From contig CAWIKR010000002.1 of NCBI GenBank assembly GCA_963836775.1, positions 2,728,001 to 2,792,000 on the forward strand: a DNA stretch of 64,000 nt, written 5' to 3'. The translations under genes were made by a program, and so were the position numbers. The notes beneath the pieces are model-generated. The model did no database searches. It worked only from the letters and a program-made list of their open reading frames with translations, and was not told the origin of the DNA. Source of the stretch: DASQPR01 sp963836775. Lineage in GTDB: Bacteria; Actinomycetota; Actinomycetes; Mycobacteriales; Micromonosporaceae. Shown piece by piece: positions 16,714 through 25,200 of the stretch. Each line of letters begins with the position of its first letter. Within the stretch, counting starts at the first letter, position 1.

Positions 16714-17589
16714 GTGCACCGATCTCATAACGGACTTAAGACCGCCGCTCTGCTGGGTCTGCTCAGTTCGATCATCCTCCTGATCGGCTACGCGCTCGGT
16801 GGCACCGGCGGTCTGGTGATCGCGCTGTTCATCGCATTGGCGATGAACGGTGTGTCGTATTTCTTCTCGGACAAGATCGCGCTGCGCTCGATGGGCGCGC
16901 GACCGGTCTCCGAGCAGGAGGCACCGCAGCTTTACGCGATGGTGCGCGAGCTGTCGTCGTCGGCGGGCAAGCCGATGCCGCGGCTCTACGTCAGCCCCAC
17001 TCCCCAACCGAACGCATTCGCGACCGGCCGCAACCCGCAGAACGCCGCGGTCTGCGTCACCGATGGCATCGTCGCCATGCTGACTCCGCGCGAGTTGCGT
17101 GGTGTCATCGGGCACGAGCTGTCGCACGTCTACAACCGGGACATCTTGATCTCGTCGGTGGCCGGTGCGCTGGCCAGCATGATCACGTTCCTGGCCCAGT
17201 TCGCGCTGTTCTTCCGCGGAAGCGACGACGACGACGGCCCGGGCCTGATCGGCGCGCTGATGATGCTGATCCTCGGTCCGCTGGCGGCCGCGCTGATCCA
17301 GATGGCGATCAGCCGAAGCCGCGAATACCAGGCCGACGAGTCCGGCGCCAAGCTCACCGATGACCCGCTCGCGCTGGCCAGCGCGCTTCGCAAGATCGAT
17401 AGCGGTACGCGTGCCATGCCGCTCAGCCCGGACAGCCCGGTGGCGACGTCGTCGCACTTGATGATCGCCAACCCGTTCCGGCCCCAGGGCCTGGCCAACC
17501 TGTTCTCGACCCACCCGCCGATGGCACAGCGCATCGAGCGGCTGGAGCGGATGGCCGCCAACTCCGGCCCGATTCAGTTCATGCGCTAA
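16714..17589 (+). CDS. htpX: HtpX-type membrane zinc metalloprotease
   Basis: The protein has 291 residues. A GTG start is preceded by a clear ribosome binding site (AAAGGAGA at 16702). Two N-terminal helices come first, then the cytoplasmic catalytic region with HELSH in the zinc-binding HExxH helix, two more helices, and SREYQADESGAKLT, which supplies the third zinc ligand. The C-terminal LFSTHPPMAQRIERL is standard for HtpX. The enzyme degrades misfolded membrane proteins together with FtsH, which lies about 11 kb away. A very strong palindromic terminator follows at 17641. Confidence 0.94.
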   Translation: MHRSHNGLKTAALLGLLSSIILLIGYALGGTGGLVIALFIALAMNGVSYFFSDKIALRSMGARPVSEQEAPQLYAMVRELSSSAGKPMPRLYVSPTPQPNAFATGRNPQNAAVCVTDGIVAMLTPRELRGVIGHELSHVYNRDILISSVAGALASMITFLAQFALFFRGSDDDDGPGLIGALMMLILGPLAAALIQMAISRSREYQADESGAKLTDDPLALASALRKIDSGTRAMPLSPDSPVATSSHLMIANPFRPQGLANLFSTHPPMAQRIERLERMAANSGPIQFMR

Positions 17590-17640
17590 ACCGATCTCGG
17601 TGGTCGCGTGTAGGTAAGAAATAGATTCACGCTCTGTTCG

Positions 17641-17670
17641 AAATGGGAGGCCCGGCCGGGCCTCCCATTT
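17641..17670. terminator. Perfect 30-bp palindromic terminator
   Basis: The 30 bases are a perfect palindrome: the 14-base arm AAATGGGAGGCCCG, two central bases, and the complementary arm. It is followed by a T-rich tract (GTTTGTTTGTTT). It terminates htpX and, being symmetric, may also serve the convergent GH25 gene. Confidence 0.85.
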
Positions 17671-17692
17671 CGTTTGTTTGTTTCGTCGCCGG

Positions 17693-18574
17693 TTACTGCT
17701 CGGTTCGGCCGGCGATCAGGTCGGCGACGCGCTTGGCGATGTCGTTCTTATCGGCGTCGGACAGGGCCGGCGTGGTGGTGGACAGTGCGCCCACCGCGGC
17801 GGCGATCGCGTCCACCTGCTCTGACAGTGCAGCCAGTTCATCGGCCTGGGCGGCATGGGAGGCGTCGTTCAGGGCGGCCAGCGTGCTGGCGGCGTCAATG
17901 CCACCTCCGGTGTACTGCCACGGGAAGGCGCGCATGTAGGCGGCGACACTCGGGTCCTTCAGGATCGTCAGGAACTCGGCTGGGGTCATGTCGTCTCCTT
18001 CGGTCGTGCCGGTCGCAAAGAGGTTCCCAAGCTCGGCCTGGGTGCCCTTGAATGCGTTGGTGTCGATTGGAGTGGCGGTGTATTGCCAGATGACCGGCTT
18101 CATGCCGCCATAAGCGTCCCAGCCCGGCCCGGTGTCGCTATAGGTCGTGTACTGCGACGAGATCAGCCGCATGCCGCGGTCGTTGAGTGGCGTCAGGCTG
18201 GGCGAACCCCATGCGTCGGACCAGTACCACTTCGGCAGGTAGATCAGGTGCAGCACGCCGCCGAGTTTGCCGTAGGCGTCGATGAAGGCCTGCACACGGC
18301 TCAGCGACGGGTTGCCAGAGGTGCCGGACTCCACATCGAGCATCGCCGGAGTGGAGCCGATGACCGCGTGGGCGTGCCGGGCCTGGGCGCTCGCGTCCTC
18401 GGTGGTCAGGAAGTGATAGCCGGCGAACGGCCAGCCGCCGGCCAGAGTGCGTGAGCGATTCGTCGAATACTGCGAATCGGTGAAGCCGGTGCCCTCGGTG
18501 GCCTTGGCGATCGTCGGGCCGTTCGGATGGTAGTTGCCTTGATAGTGCGACACATCGTGAAATCTCAGCGTCAT
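17693..18574 (-). CDS. GH25 endolysin-like muramidase
   Basis: The protein has 293 residues from the ATG at 18574; a longer in-frame start at 18592 exists. The N-terminal 200 residues match the GH25 lysozyme fold: FHDVSHYQG with the first catalytic Asp, AGYHFL, and PAMLDVE with the DxE pair, then WQYT. The C-terminal 100 residues are a helical region (AAQADELAALSEQVDAIAAAV) ending in LSDADKNDIAKRVADLI, a type of tail often seen in actinophage endolysins. There is no signal peptide, as for a holin-dependent phage lysin. No other phage genes are adjacent, so it looks like a domesticated or left-over phage gene. Confidence 0.8.
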   Translation of the reverse strand: MTLRFHDVSHYQGNYHPNGPTIAKATEGTGFTDSQYSTNRSRTLAGGWPFAGYHFLTTEDASAQARHAHAVIGSTPAMLDVESGTSGNPSLSRVQAFIDAYGKLGGVLHLIYLPKWYWSDAWGSPSLTPLNDRGMRLISSQYTTYSDTGPGWDAYGGMKPVIWQYTATPIDTNAFKGTQAELGNLFATGTTEGDDMTPAEFLTILKDPSVAAYMRAFPWQYTGGGIDAASTLAALNDASHAAQADELAALSEQVDAIAAAVGALSTTTPALSDADKNDIAKRVADLIAGRTEQ

Positions 18575-18780
18575 CCAGGCACCACCATCCAAGCGAGGTC
18601 AACTCTGCTCAGTGTTGGCGATCTCTATGCTGCCGACAACCGCTGGTCAGCCGATCGTGGCAAACGGGCCGCCGGAGGCTCCCGGCGACCCGTCGTGTTT
18701 GTGCTGGTCACGGCCACCTGGGCAGGCGTACCGCTGATTTGTCGGTGTTGTGACCGTGTTGATCCTGGCGCTCGGCGGTC

Positions 18781-19272
18781 TTAGCGGTAGTTGGTGAATT
18801 GCAGGGCCACCCCGAGGTCGGCGTTCTTGAGCAGGGCGATGACGGCCTGGAGGTCGTCGCGCTTCTTGCCGGTGACGCGGAGCTGATCGCCCTGGATCTG
18901 AGCCTGGACACCCTTGGGGGCCTCGTCGCGGATCTTCTTGCTGATCGCCTTGGCCTTTTCCGACGAGATGCCTTGCTGGATGGTGCAGTCGATCTTGTAG
19001 GTCTTGCCGGACTGCTTCGGCTCGCCGGCCTCCAGCGACTTCAGCGAGATGTCGCGCTTGACCAGCTTCTCCTTGAACACTTCGAGGGCGGCGAGGACGC
19101 GCTCCTCGGTCTCGGCCTGCAGCGCGATCGAGGACTCGCCGCTCAGCGTCACGCTCGCTCCGGTGTTGCGGAAGTCGAATCGCGTCCCGAGCTCCTTGCT
19201 GGCCTGGTTGACCGCGTTGTCGAGCTCCTGCCGGTCGACCTTGCTCACAATGTCGAACGATGCGTCCGCCAC
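18781..19272 (-). CDS. YajQ family nucleotide-binding protein
   Basis: The protein has 163 residues. It begins VADASFDIVSKVDRQELDNAVNQA and ends FTNYR, both hallmarks of YajQ. It has two ferredoxin-like halves with GKTYKIDCTIQQGISSEKAKAI and VQAQIQGDQLRVTGKKRDDLQ. Some YajQ proteins bind cyclic di-GMP, and this window also holds GGDEF and EAL proteins. The GTG start at 19272 is set by an AAGGAGA ribosome binding site 6 bases upstream; a longer in-frame extension to 19428 lacks family support. Confidence 0.93.
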   Translation of the reverse strand: MADASFDIVSKVDRQELDNAVNQASKELGTRFDFRNTGASVTLSGESSIALQAETEERVLAALEVFKEKLVKRDISLKSLEAGEPKQSGKTYKIDCTIQQGISSEKAKAISKKIRDEAPKGVQAQIQGDQLRVTGKKRDDLQAVIALLKNADLGVALQFTNYR

Positions 19273-19420
19273 GGTGGTCTCCTTCTTTTTCGCGTGTCGT
19301 CGGCGGCCTTTTCCGATCTTGAGTGTGGCGTGTTGGGCCTGATCGGGCCGCCAAGTCTTGTTCACGTCTGTTTGACCAGATTGCCATCCTGCCGTGTGCG
19401 GGGCGTGAGCGGGTACCCGT

Positions 19421-19450
19421 TTGCACAACCCCCGGGGGATACCGTTATCC
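19421..19450 (+). promoter_or_regulatory. Promoter of tRNA-Tyr
   Basis: TTGCAC (19421-19426) and TTATCC (19445-19450) are separated by 18 bp, upstream of the mature tRNA start at 19505. The consensus-like spacing is what is expected for a stable RNA gene. Confidence 0.5.
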
Positions 19451-19504
19451 TCTACTGCGATGCCGCCGAGGCCTGGGATTCCTGGGTGTCGACGGCTTGT
19501 GTAC

Positions 19505-19585
19505 GGCGGGTTGCCCGAGCGGTCAATGGGAGCGGACTGTAAATCCGTCGCGAAAGCTACGAAGGTTCGAACCCTTCACCCGCCA
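19505..19585 (+). tRNA. tRNA-Tyr (GTA)
   Basis: The acceptor stem GGCGGGT (19505-19511) pairs with ACCCGCC (19578-19584), followed by discriminator A. The anticodon loop CTGTAAA gives anticodon GTA. There is a long variable arm (GTCGCGAAAGCTACGAA), as expected for a class II tRNA-Tyr, and the T-loop GGTTCGAACCC. CCA is not encoded. The 3' part from the anticodon stem onward is duplicated exactly at 27229-27288, so this functional copy is a hybrid of chromosomal 5' half and island-supplied 3' half. Confidence 0.96.
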
Positions 19586-19592
19586 CGTACAC
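19533..19592 (+). repeat. Left attachment site of the tRNA-Tyr island (attL)
   Basis: This 60-bp sequence, running from the anticodon stem of tRNA-Tyr to 7 bp past its end, is identical to 27229-27288. Tyrosine recombinases of integrating elements commonly use this part of tRNA genes. The outer flanks of the two copies differ. Confidence 0.9.
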
Positions 19593-19595
19593 TAG

Positions 19596-19637
19596 AAACG
19601 GCCTCCGGCCAGCGGAAACGCGAACCGGAGGCCGTTT
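19596..19637 (+). terminator. Hairpin terminator after tRNA-Tyr
   Basis: AAACGGCCTCCGG (19596-19608) pairs perfectly with 19625-19637, followed by GTC. It differs in sequence from the terminator after attR, as expected if it came in with the island. Confidence 0.75.
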
Positions 19638-19727
19638 GTCGGGTCTCACAGGATCCCGATTGTGGCCGCTGATTCTCGGTCGCCATGGCAAATACGTGGC
19701 AAGGGATGATCTTGGTCCGTCCGGGAG

Positions 19728-19990
19728 CTAACTCTCCGTGACGTCTGGTTTGAGCGCTGCCGCGATTTCGCCGCTTGGCGGCCTCGTCCTGACCGTCGAC
19801 GCATTTGGCGTAGACGCGCATCAGAACGTTCACGCTGTGGCCAGCCCACTCCGCGACCTGAGTCGCCGGGACGCCGGCATTCAGCCAGAGCGATACGGGG
19901 CGTGCCGAAGGTCGTAGGGCCGCCGGCCTATCGAGGCGTCAAGCCCCGACGACATTGCGTAGCGATACCGGCCCAGGTTGCATAAATGGT
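19728..19990 (-). pseudogene. Tyrosine integrase, C-terminal remnant with frameshifts
   Basis: Read on the minus strand, the frames together give the C-terminal box of an actinophage-type integrase: RPYDLRHA (catalytic Arg and His), SLWLNAGVPATQVAEWAGHSVNVL (the W-GH segment), then MRVYAKCVDGQDEAAKRR with the catalytic Tyr in RVYAK, and a tail ending ALKPDVTES before the stop at 19728. One base is missing just after RHA (near 19900) and one extra base occurs after KRR (near 19768). Upstream, WAGIATQCRRGLDASIG fits the segment before the RHxxR box. The N-terminal and core-binding domains are not recognisable. It cannot make an active recombinase as read. Confidence 0.75.
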
Positions 19991-20539
19991 GGGGTCGGGT
20001 GGCGGTGGACGAGCGTTGCGCGAGCTGAGCACTTTGGATGGTCGATGGGTCGGATCGCCTTCGAGCTGAACCGGCATTCCTTCGAGATCCACAAGCGGAC
20101 CAGCCATTTCGACCTGCCGCGGCGCCAACCGTAATCCCGGAACCCGTGCGCCCGCCGGATCCCACGTGCTCCTGCCGTCGACAACCGGCCTGCGCGCCAC
20201 AGAGCCTTCGCCGTCGCGTTGTCTCAGTCCAACAATCGATCCCTGGTCGCAAGATCGTTAGGAATCCCCTCACTGCGGTCGCCGTATTGGTGAGGGCAGT
20301 GGCACCGAAGCCTGCACTCGGACTTTGCGCATGTGGCTAAGCTTCTGGCGTGCCCCGGCCAGGCTGACCTGGAGTCCTTCGACCTCGCCGGGCCGGCCGC
20401 GGGCGGTTGCCTCCAGTAGTCGCTCATGGAGGTTGGTAGTGATTTCTGCCAGCCGCATCGCTTGAGCTGGATCTGCAGCGTGTGTAGTGCAGGACTTTGC
20501 CATCCGGCCCGCGCAGCCCGAGACGGGTAGTGTGCGTCT
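19991..20539. other. About 550 bp with no recognisable gene (integrase side of the island)
   Basis: Reading frames on both strands are short and lack family motifs. It may hold the eroded N-terminal part of the integrase gene on the minus strand, but no conserved box can be pointed to. Confidence 0.4.
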
Positions 20540-20826
20540 ATGTCCGACAGCGAAATGCCGACGACGCGAGATGGTCGCAGGCCCAGACCGCCCGTTATCC
20601 GTCGGAACTGATAAAGATCGACGCTCACAAGGTAGAGATAGCCGCTGCCGACGGCCCGCTTCGCGTCGTTATTGAGGTCTACGCGCAGATAACCGCTTCG
20701 ATGAAAGAGCTCGGCGGGAACGATGCAGACCGACACCAACTCCATTCGTGGCGAGTGCGCGCGCTCGGGATCGAACTCCCCAAATGGCTCCACATTGCCG
20801 ATAGCGAAGGATGGTTTCCGGCATAA
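20540..20826 (+). pseudogene. Small hypothetical protein, probably frameshifted
   Basis: TAGTGT lies 6 nt upstream of an ATG at 20540 that opens MSDSEMPTTR. After about nine codons the plausible coding frame changes (near 20568, one base lost) to the frame giving WSQAQTARYPSELIKIDAHKV and ending HIADSEGWFPA. In the second frame an uninterrupted reading from about 20497 also exists, so an intact gene with another start (GTG at 20530) is the alternative. No family is recognised. It is inside the island. Confidence 0.4.
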
Positions 20827-20885
20827 TTCGGGCCTGACCACATGACTTTCAGCCGGCCAAGTCGACTCTCGCTTATCGTCGGCTC

Positions 20886-21107
20886 ATGGAGCGCAACCTG
20901 ACGCTTGACGAAGTACAGAACCTGATCCAGCGGGTCCTGGGCGAACACGCCCATACCGTGGTCGATATCGTTCAGGCTGCAGACAATTACGACCAAGCCG
21001 TCGCAGCGGTGAGTCAAGAATTCGGGCTGCCGATGAGAGAGGCGGTGATCGTGATGGATCAACAGTTCAAGTTGCTCGTCCGACATAAGCCGACCCGCGC
21101 GCTATGA
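20886..21107 (+). CDS. Small hypothetical protein (73 residues)
   Basis: The protein is short, acidic in the middle and helical (LTLDEVQNLIQRVLGEHAHTV), ending VMDQQFKLLVRHKPTRAL. I recognise no domain. TATCGT sits 6 nt before the ATG, the same leaderless arrangement as at other genes here, which supports it being expressed. It lies within the tRNA-Tyr island. Confidence 0.5.
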   Translation: MERNLTLDEVQNLIQRVLGEHAHTVVDIVQAADNYDQAVAAVSQEFGLPMREAVIVMDQQFKLLVRHKPTRAL

Positions 21108-21201
21108 CCAAAATAGGCGTCCGCCCAGAAACCCGGCGGGGCATTTCGCTTAGCCGCTAGGTACTCGACCAGCTAGCGAGTGCACACCACGATCTTTGCG
21201 G

Positions 21202-21400
21202 TCAGGGTAGTTGGCTTTGGTGATCCGCGTCTGTGTGCCAGGGCTGCGCCCATTCGAGTAGGTGCTCGGCGCCGCTGCTGATCGTGGGGTCGGGGTCTGT
21301 CGACAACGTATTGCAGCATCGAGGTAGGCCTGGGTCGGGCCGTCAGGCCACCACTCTCCGGTCTTGTGGACCTCGCCGTGACGCTCCTATTTCGCGCAAG
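21202..21400 (-). pseudogene. Remnant of a small hypothetical gene
   Basis: On the minus strand, GEVHKTGEWWPDGPTQAYLDAAI and, one frame over, LSTDPDPTISSGAEHLLEW ending before the TGA at 21202 read like parts of one protein broken by an indel. No start is found because a stop codon precedes the first part. Family unknown. The call rests only on residue composition typical of real protein. Confidence 0.3.
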
Positions 21401-21416
21401 GGGCGATGGGTGAGCT

Positions 21417-21893
21417 TCACGTCAGCAGTCGGATCCGCGGGGTCTCGTCGCTGCGCGCGACCTCGGCGGAGCAGTGCTTGCATGAACTGGTCGCGGGCCG
21501 CACCAAGTTCGTCTGAGTGGAGAATTGGCCGGACTGGCCTTGCTCCGGGCAGTAGTACCCCAGGTTCAGTCGAACCCACGGAGTCCGGGCAAGCGCCGAA
21601 CCGGCACGACGATCGCGTTTGGCGTCTTGAAAGGGAGCCCACCAGTAATCGAGCACGGCAAGAAGGGCTGTCCATTCTTTCTGGCTCGTGTGGTCGAAGG
21701 AAGCGATCCGCGCAGCGGCGTAGTGTGGTCCGGTATCCGAGTCGCCCGTGCAGACCGCCCGCTCGGCGCCGTGCTCGAATTTGACAGTCCGCTCGGTCCG
21801 CTCGCAGATGAAGCAGTCCAGGCTGAACTCAAGGTTCGGAACCCAATGCAAATTGTGGAACGGTGAGTCGGGCAGGACCAGGGTTGCCCTCAC
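21417..21893 (-). CDS. Hypothetical protein with paired Cys motifs
   Basis: The protein has 158 residues from a GTG at 21893. It contains SLDCFICERT, an isolated CTGD, LGYYCPEQGQSGQF and SCKHC. The Cys pairs are spaced as in zinc-ribbon-like proteins. Aromatic segments (TPWVRLNLGYYC) also suggest a folded domain. I do not recognise the family. A longer reading to 22109 is open, but its extra residues look non-coding. A weaker antisense frame (21525-21866) is treated as its shadow. It lies in the island. Confidence 0.45.
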   Translation of the reverse strand: MRATLVLPDSPFHNLHWVPNLEFSLDCFICERTERTVKFEHGAERAVCTGDSDTGPHYAAARIASFDHTSQKEWTALLAVLDYWWAPFQDAKRDRRAGSALARTPWVRLNLGYYCPEQGQSGQFSTQTNLVRPATSSCKHCSAEVARSDETPRIRLLT

Positions 21894-22059
21894 CTCGGCG
21901 GAGCGAAGCACAGCCCGATCGTGACACGATCGCTGCCCGTTCGCGAGGGCTCGACCATGTCGGGCGACACTTGTCGGGCGACTTGTCCTGTCACGGTAGA
22001 TGCTCGACCTTCCTGTCCCACCAGATGCTTGACGCTCGGCGTTGGCTGATAATTGCCGA

Positions 22060-22665
22060 GTGCCGGAGCATTGGACAGTTGCGCGGATCGCAAGCCGCCT
22101 GCATCGCAAGGTCTTCGAACCTCTTGGGTTCCACCGTCAGGGCAACACCTGTGTCCGCTCGGACGGCCCGCTGTTGCGAACAATTCGGTTCTACGGGCTG
22201 GCTTCGACGTCACCACAGGTTCAGATGCTCGCGCAGATCCGCCTGGTCGGACTTCCGGAGCCAGTCACGCAGTATCGGCATGACTCGCTGTGGGGAGCGC
22301 CGAAGCGGACAAAGGGCAAGAACTCTTATCTCAGGCCGCGGTCGGACGAGGATCTGCCCCCAGAACTGGTTGCTGACGTGTCCGGCCCGGCGGTGGACTT
22401 CCTCTTAGAAGCCGACGGCCTAGGCGAGTTCGTCCTCTGGGCCCAGCGAATCTATCTCGGAGACCAGCATCCGGGCTGGTGGGGCCAGTTCCAGCCTGTG
22501 CTTCCACAGGGCACCGGGCCACTCCAGGCTGCGGCATACGCAGCCTTGCTATCCGGCGACAAAGAGTTGACCGACTTTCTAGCCCGCCGGGTCGCCAACG
22601 ACGAGGCAAGCGAGCACTACCTCGCCGACTTCCAAACCGAACTCGGGCACGCCAACTCCCAATAG
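22060..22665 (+). CDS. DUF4304 family protein
   Basis: The protein has 201 residues from the GTG at 22060; GATAAT lies 6 nt upstream, and a TTG at 22042 is the alternative. The N-terminal half has the DUF4304 pattern: a helix, then LHRKVFEPLGFHRQGNTCVRSDG, then beta strands (LRTIRFYGLASTSPQVQM). The C-terminal half is helical (LQAAAYAALLSGDKELTDFLARRVAND). DUF4304 genes often sit alone or beside polymorphic-toxin loci; no catalytic function is known. A second DUF4304 gene is at 26303. It is flanked by a 17-bp direct repeat (21969-21985 and 22820-22836). Confidence 0.65.
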   Translation: MPEHWTVARIASRLHRKVFEPLGFHRQGNTCVRSDGPLLRTIRFYGLASTSPQVQMLAQIRLVGLPEPVTQYRHDSLWGAPKRTKGKNSYLRPRSDEDLPPELVADVSGPAVDFLLEADGLGEFVLWAQRIYLGDQHPGWWGQFQPVLPQGTGPLQAAAYAALLSGDKELTDFLARRVANDEASEHYLADFQTELGHANSQ

Positions 22666-22854
22666 GCCGGAGGAGCGGAGCAATTCGATTAAGCGAAGGG
22701 CGGCACTAGTCGGCCTGAAGCAGGCTCCTGCCGGATCGAACCGAACCTGTCATACCTAGATCATCTGTAAAGGATCAGGTGGGACTGAAGTGGGCGGGTT
22801 CAACCGGTGTTCGCAAACAACTTGTCGGGCGACTTGCGACGCGCCTATTTCTTG

Positions 22855-23334
22855 TCAATCGGTGCACGGGGCCGTGCTGGGTGCGGTCGGGAACCAATCA
22901 ATGGTGTGGCGCAGTGTGAATGGGGCCGCATCATCCGAGTACGGATGGGGTTGCTCTCCGGGGCTTGCGAGGTAAGCATGTCCGTCTTGGACGTAGAAGT
23001 TCAGCCATACGCCGAGGCTCATCTCCTCGCGCGCGAAGCCGATCCATCCCTGAGTCTCAGACCAGCGAGCCAGCCGCGGCGGCACGGTCTGGATCAACTC
23101 ATACATCTCGTCATCGAGGACCAAAATCCGCACGAAAAGCCCCCACAGCCAGGTGTCGGCCGAAAGCTGTTGGCGGACCAGGTTGGTGACCGTGCCTCCA
23201 GGCAGCTCCGAGCCATCCTCGTGGGGCAGGAGCCGGCGGCCTATTCCAAAATCAGACCGCAGTTCATCAAGAAACGATTCCGGCACGTCCCGGCGAAACC
23301 GCAACGACAGTGTCCACTCGTAATGCAGACTCAC
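22855..23334 (-). CDS. Hypothetical protein
   Basis: The protein has 159 residues from a GTG. It starts with a beta strand (LHYEWTLSLRFRRDVPESFLDEL) and has a second half rich in aromatic residues (WGLFVRILVLDDEMYELIQTVPP, GVWLNFYVQDGHAYLASPGEQPHPY). The last 25 residues read TLRHTIDWFPT. It resembles small immunity-like or uncharacterised actinobacterial proteins but I cannot name the family. It is inside the island, upstream of the IS110 remnant on the same strand. Confidence 0.55.
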   Translation of the reverse strand: MSLHYEWTLSLRFRRDVPESFLDELRSDFGIGRRLLPHEDGSELPGGTVTNLVRQQLSADTWLWGLFVRILVLDDEMYELIQTVPPRLARWSETQGWIGFAREEMSLGVWLNFYVQDGHAYLASPGEQPHPYSDDAAPFTLRHTIDWFPTAPSTAPCTD

Positions 23335-23421
23335 GGATCATGAACATACCCGGCGAGAGCCGGGACGGGAGACGGCAGGCTGATCTGGTGCCCCGCCAGG
23401 CACAGCGCCGAGTCGGCGAGG

Positions 23422-24375
23422 TCAAGCGACGAGCAGCGGAAAGATCTCGCGCGCGATGTAGCGTTTCAGGCAGCGCATGATCTCGGTCTTGGTCTTGCCT
23501 TCGGCGGTGCGGCGGCCGACGTAGTCCTTGGTCGGCGGGTGGCATCGCATGCGAACCAGAGCGATGCGCCATAGGGCGCTGTTGGCCATCCGGTCGCCGC
23601 CGCGGTGGAGCCGATGGCGGTCGGTGCGACCGGATGAGACTGGGATGGGGGCGACTCCGCAGAGCCGGGCGAACATGGACTCGCTGCCGAGGCGCTGAGG
23701 ATTGTCGCCGGCCGTAGCAAGCAGCTGCCCGGCGGTGTCGACGCCAACGCCGGGAAGCGCAAGCAGCTCAGGCGCGGCAGCAGAAACCAGGGCAGTGAGG
23801 TGCTTGTCGAGTTCGTCGATCTCTGCCTGGAGGGCTTGCCAGCGACGGGCGAGCGATCGCAGCGCGAGTTTGACGCACGAGCATGCGTCGAGGGCATCTC
23901 CCGGGCGGAAGCCGGCGCAGGCGCGGACGCGTTGTTTGGTGGTCAACCGACGCAGCATCCCCCGCACGGCCTCTGGGGCGGTCACGATCAGGCCGTCCAT
24001 CTGCTGGCCCGCCTGGATCCGGGCTTTCATGGCACTGCGCCGGGCCACCCGCAGCATCCGGATCATCTCGACCTGGGCGTCACGGGACTTGGGCGTGCCA
24101 CTGGCGCGTCCGGATTGCACCGCGCGGGCAGCTGATTCTGCGTCCAGCGGATCGGATTTGCCATTACGGCGCCGCGCAGATCGGTCAGGCCGGTCGACCT
24201 CAATCACGGTCATGCCATAGTCGGCTAAGAATCGCAGCAGCCCAGCGCCGTAATGACCGGTGCCTTCCATGCCGACCTTGTCCACCGTTCCGAACGATTC
24301 GGCCCAGGTCGCCAGCCGGGCGTAGCCACGAGTTGTCGCCGGAAACGACTCCGTGGCCAGCAGACGGCCCAGCAG
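23422..24375 (-). pseudogene. IS110 family transposase, N-terminally truncated
   Basis: The frame holds most of an IS110-type DEDD transposase: VGMEGTGHYGAGLLRFLADYG (Glu), GKSDPLDAESAARAV (Asp pair), a middle coiled coil, and the C-terminal LLALPGVGVDTAGQLL (helix-hairpin) with PVSSGRTDRHRLHRGGDRMANSALW (catalytic Ser region). The frame continues upstream to FPATTRGYARLATWAESFG but stops matching near 24375, so the first 30 or so residues with the initial catalytic Asp are missing. The break coincides with the start of a truncated DUF4240 gene on the other strand. It is not expected to be active as read. Confidence 0.8.
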
Positions 24376-24377
24376 AT

Positions 24378-24827
24378 GTGCTGGAGTTCGACGCGATCTT
24401 CCGAAAAGTCGCCAGTGAAGCGGATCAGTGGGAACTCTGCGCAGCCTGCTTCCTCATCTCGGGCTACCTGTCCGACGACGGCTTCACCGATTTCAAGGCC
24501 GGGCTGGTCGCTCTGGGGCGTGACGTGTTCACGACGATCGTCCGCAACCCAGACGGTCTAGCCGATCTTCCCGTCGTCGAGGCAATCGGGGAGGGCGGAG
24601 CGAGTCCACTCACCCTTCATGGCGAGCTGATGATGTACGCCGCGGCCAATGCCTACGCGGCCAAGACAGGCGACGATGAAGGGTTCTGGGAGAATCGCGC
24701 CGACGCCGCCAGACGACCAGCAGGCAACTGGTCAGGCGTCTTCGGCCCTGCCGACGCTCCAGCTATCCCAACGCGGTTGCCACGCCTGTACGCGCGCTTT
24801 CCACGAGAACTTGCGACGAACGCATAG
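24378..24827 (+). pseudogene. DUF4240 family protein, N-terminally truncated
   Basis: About 149 residues match the DUF4240 core: LEFDAIFRKVASEADQWELCAACFLISGY, LSDDGFTDFKAGLVALGRDVF, VRNPDGLADL, and the later ELMMYAAANAYAAKTGDDEGF. Normal family members have about 45 further residues at the N-terminus with a conserved FWxLI segment; these are lost at the junction with the IS110 remnant. A GTG at 24378 could still start translation. DUF4240 function is unknown. Confidence 0.65.
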
Positions 24828-25200
24828 GGCGTGTGGCACCGTGCCAGCAACGTGCCAGATCTCCGGGCTTCCAGAGGGTCAACGAGTCCGCTCCGGGCCG
24901 CACGAATGTGAGCGCGACTGGCGTCTTCGCTGTTCGTGTAGAGGCCCGTCATGATCTTCCAAACTGATCGTGTGAGTTGGCTGGCGCGATTGTGGACGGC
25001 TTGACACGACATTGAGATTCAGACGGTAGGGCGCTCCACCTTGACCAGGTCAGGCAGGCCCACTCCCGATGACGGTGGGTCGACGGCAGACGGGCAAATG
25101 ACCGCACTGATTTAGTGTGGTGAGGAGAAGTTGCCGCTGCTAGTTTCGGCTGATCGCGCAAGGTAACGGTGTATCGACTGATGCATGGCTGCGCGCCGCA
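24828..25200. other. 372-bp region without a recognisable gene
   Basis: The region contains a short repeated CGTGCCAG (near 24840 and 24850) and otherwise no motif, hairpin with a U tract or homologous coding segment that I can identify. Confidence 0.4.

Noticed and set aside
19991..20539. Complete integrase gene
   Set aside because: Only the C-terminal box can be read, with frameshifts; no core-binding domain or start can be identified upstream.
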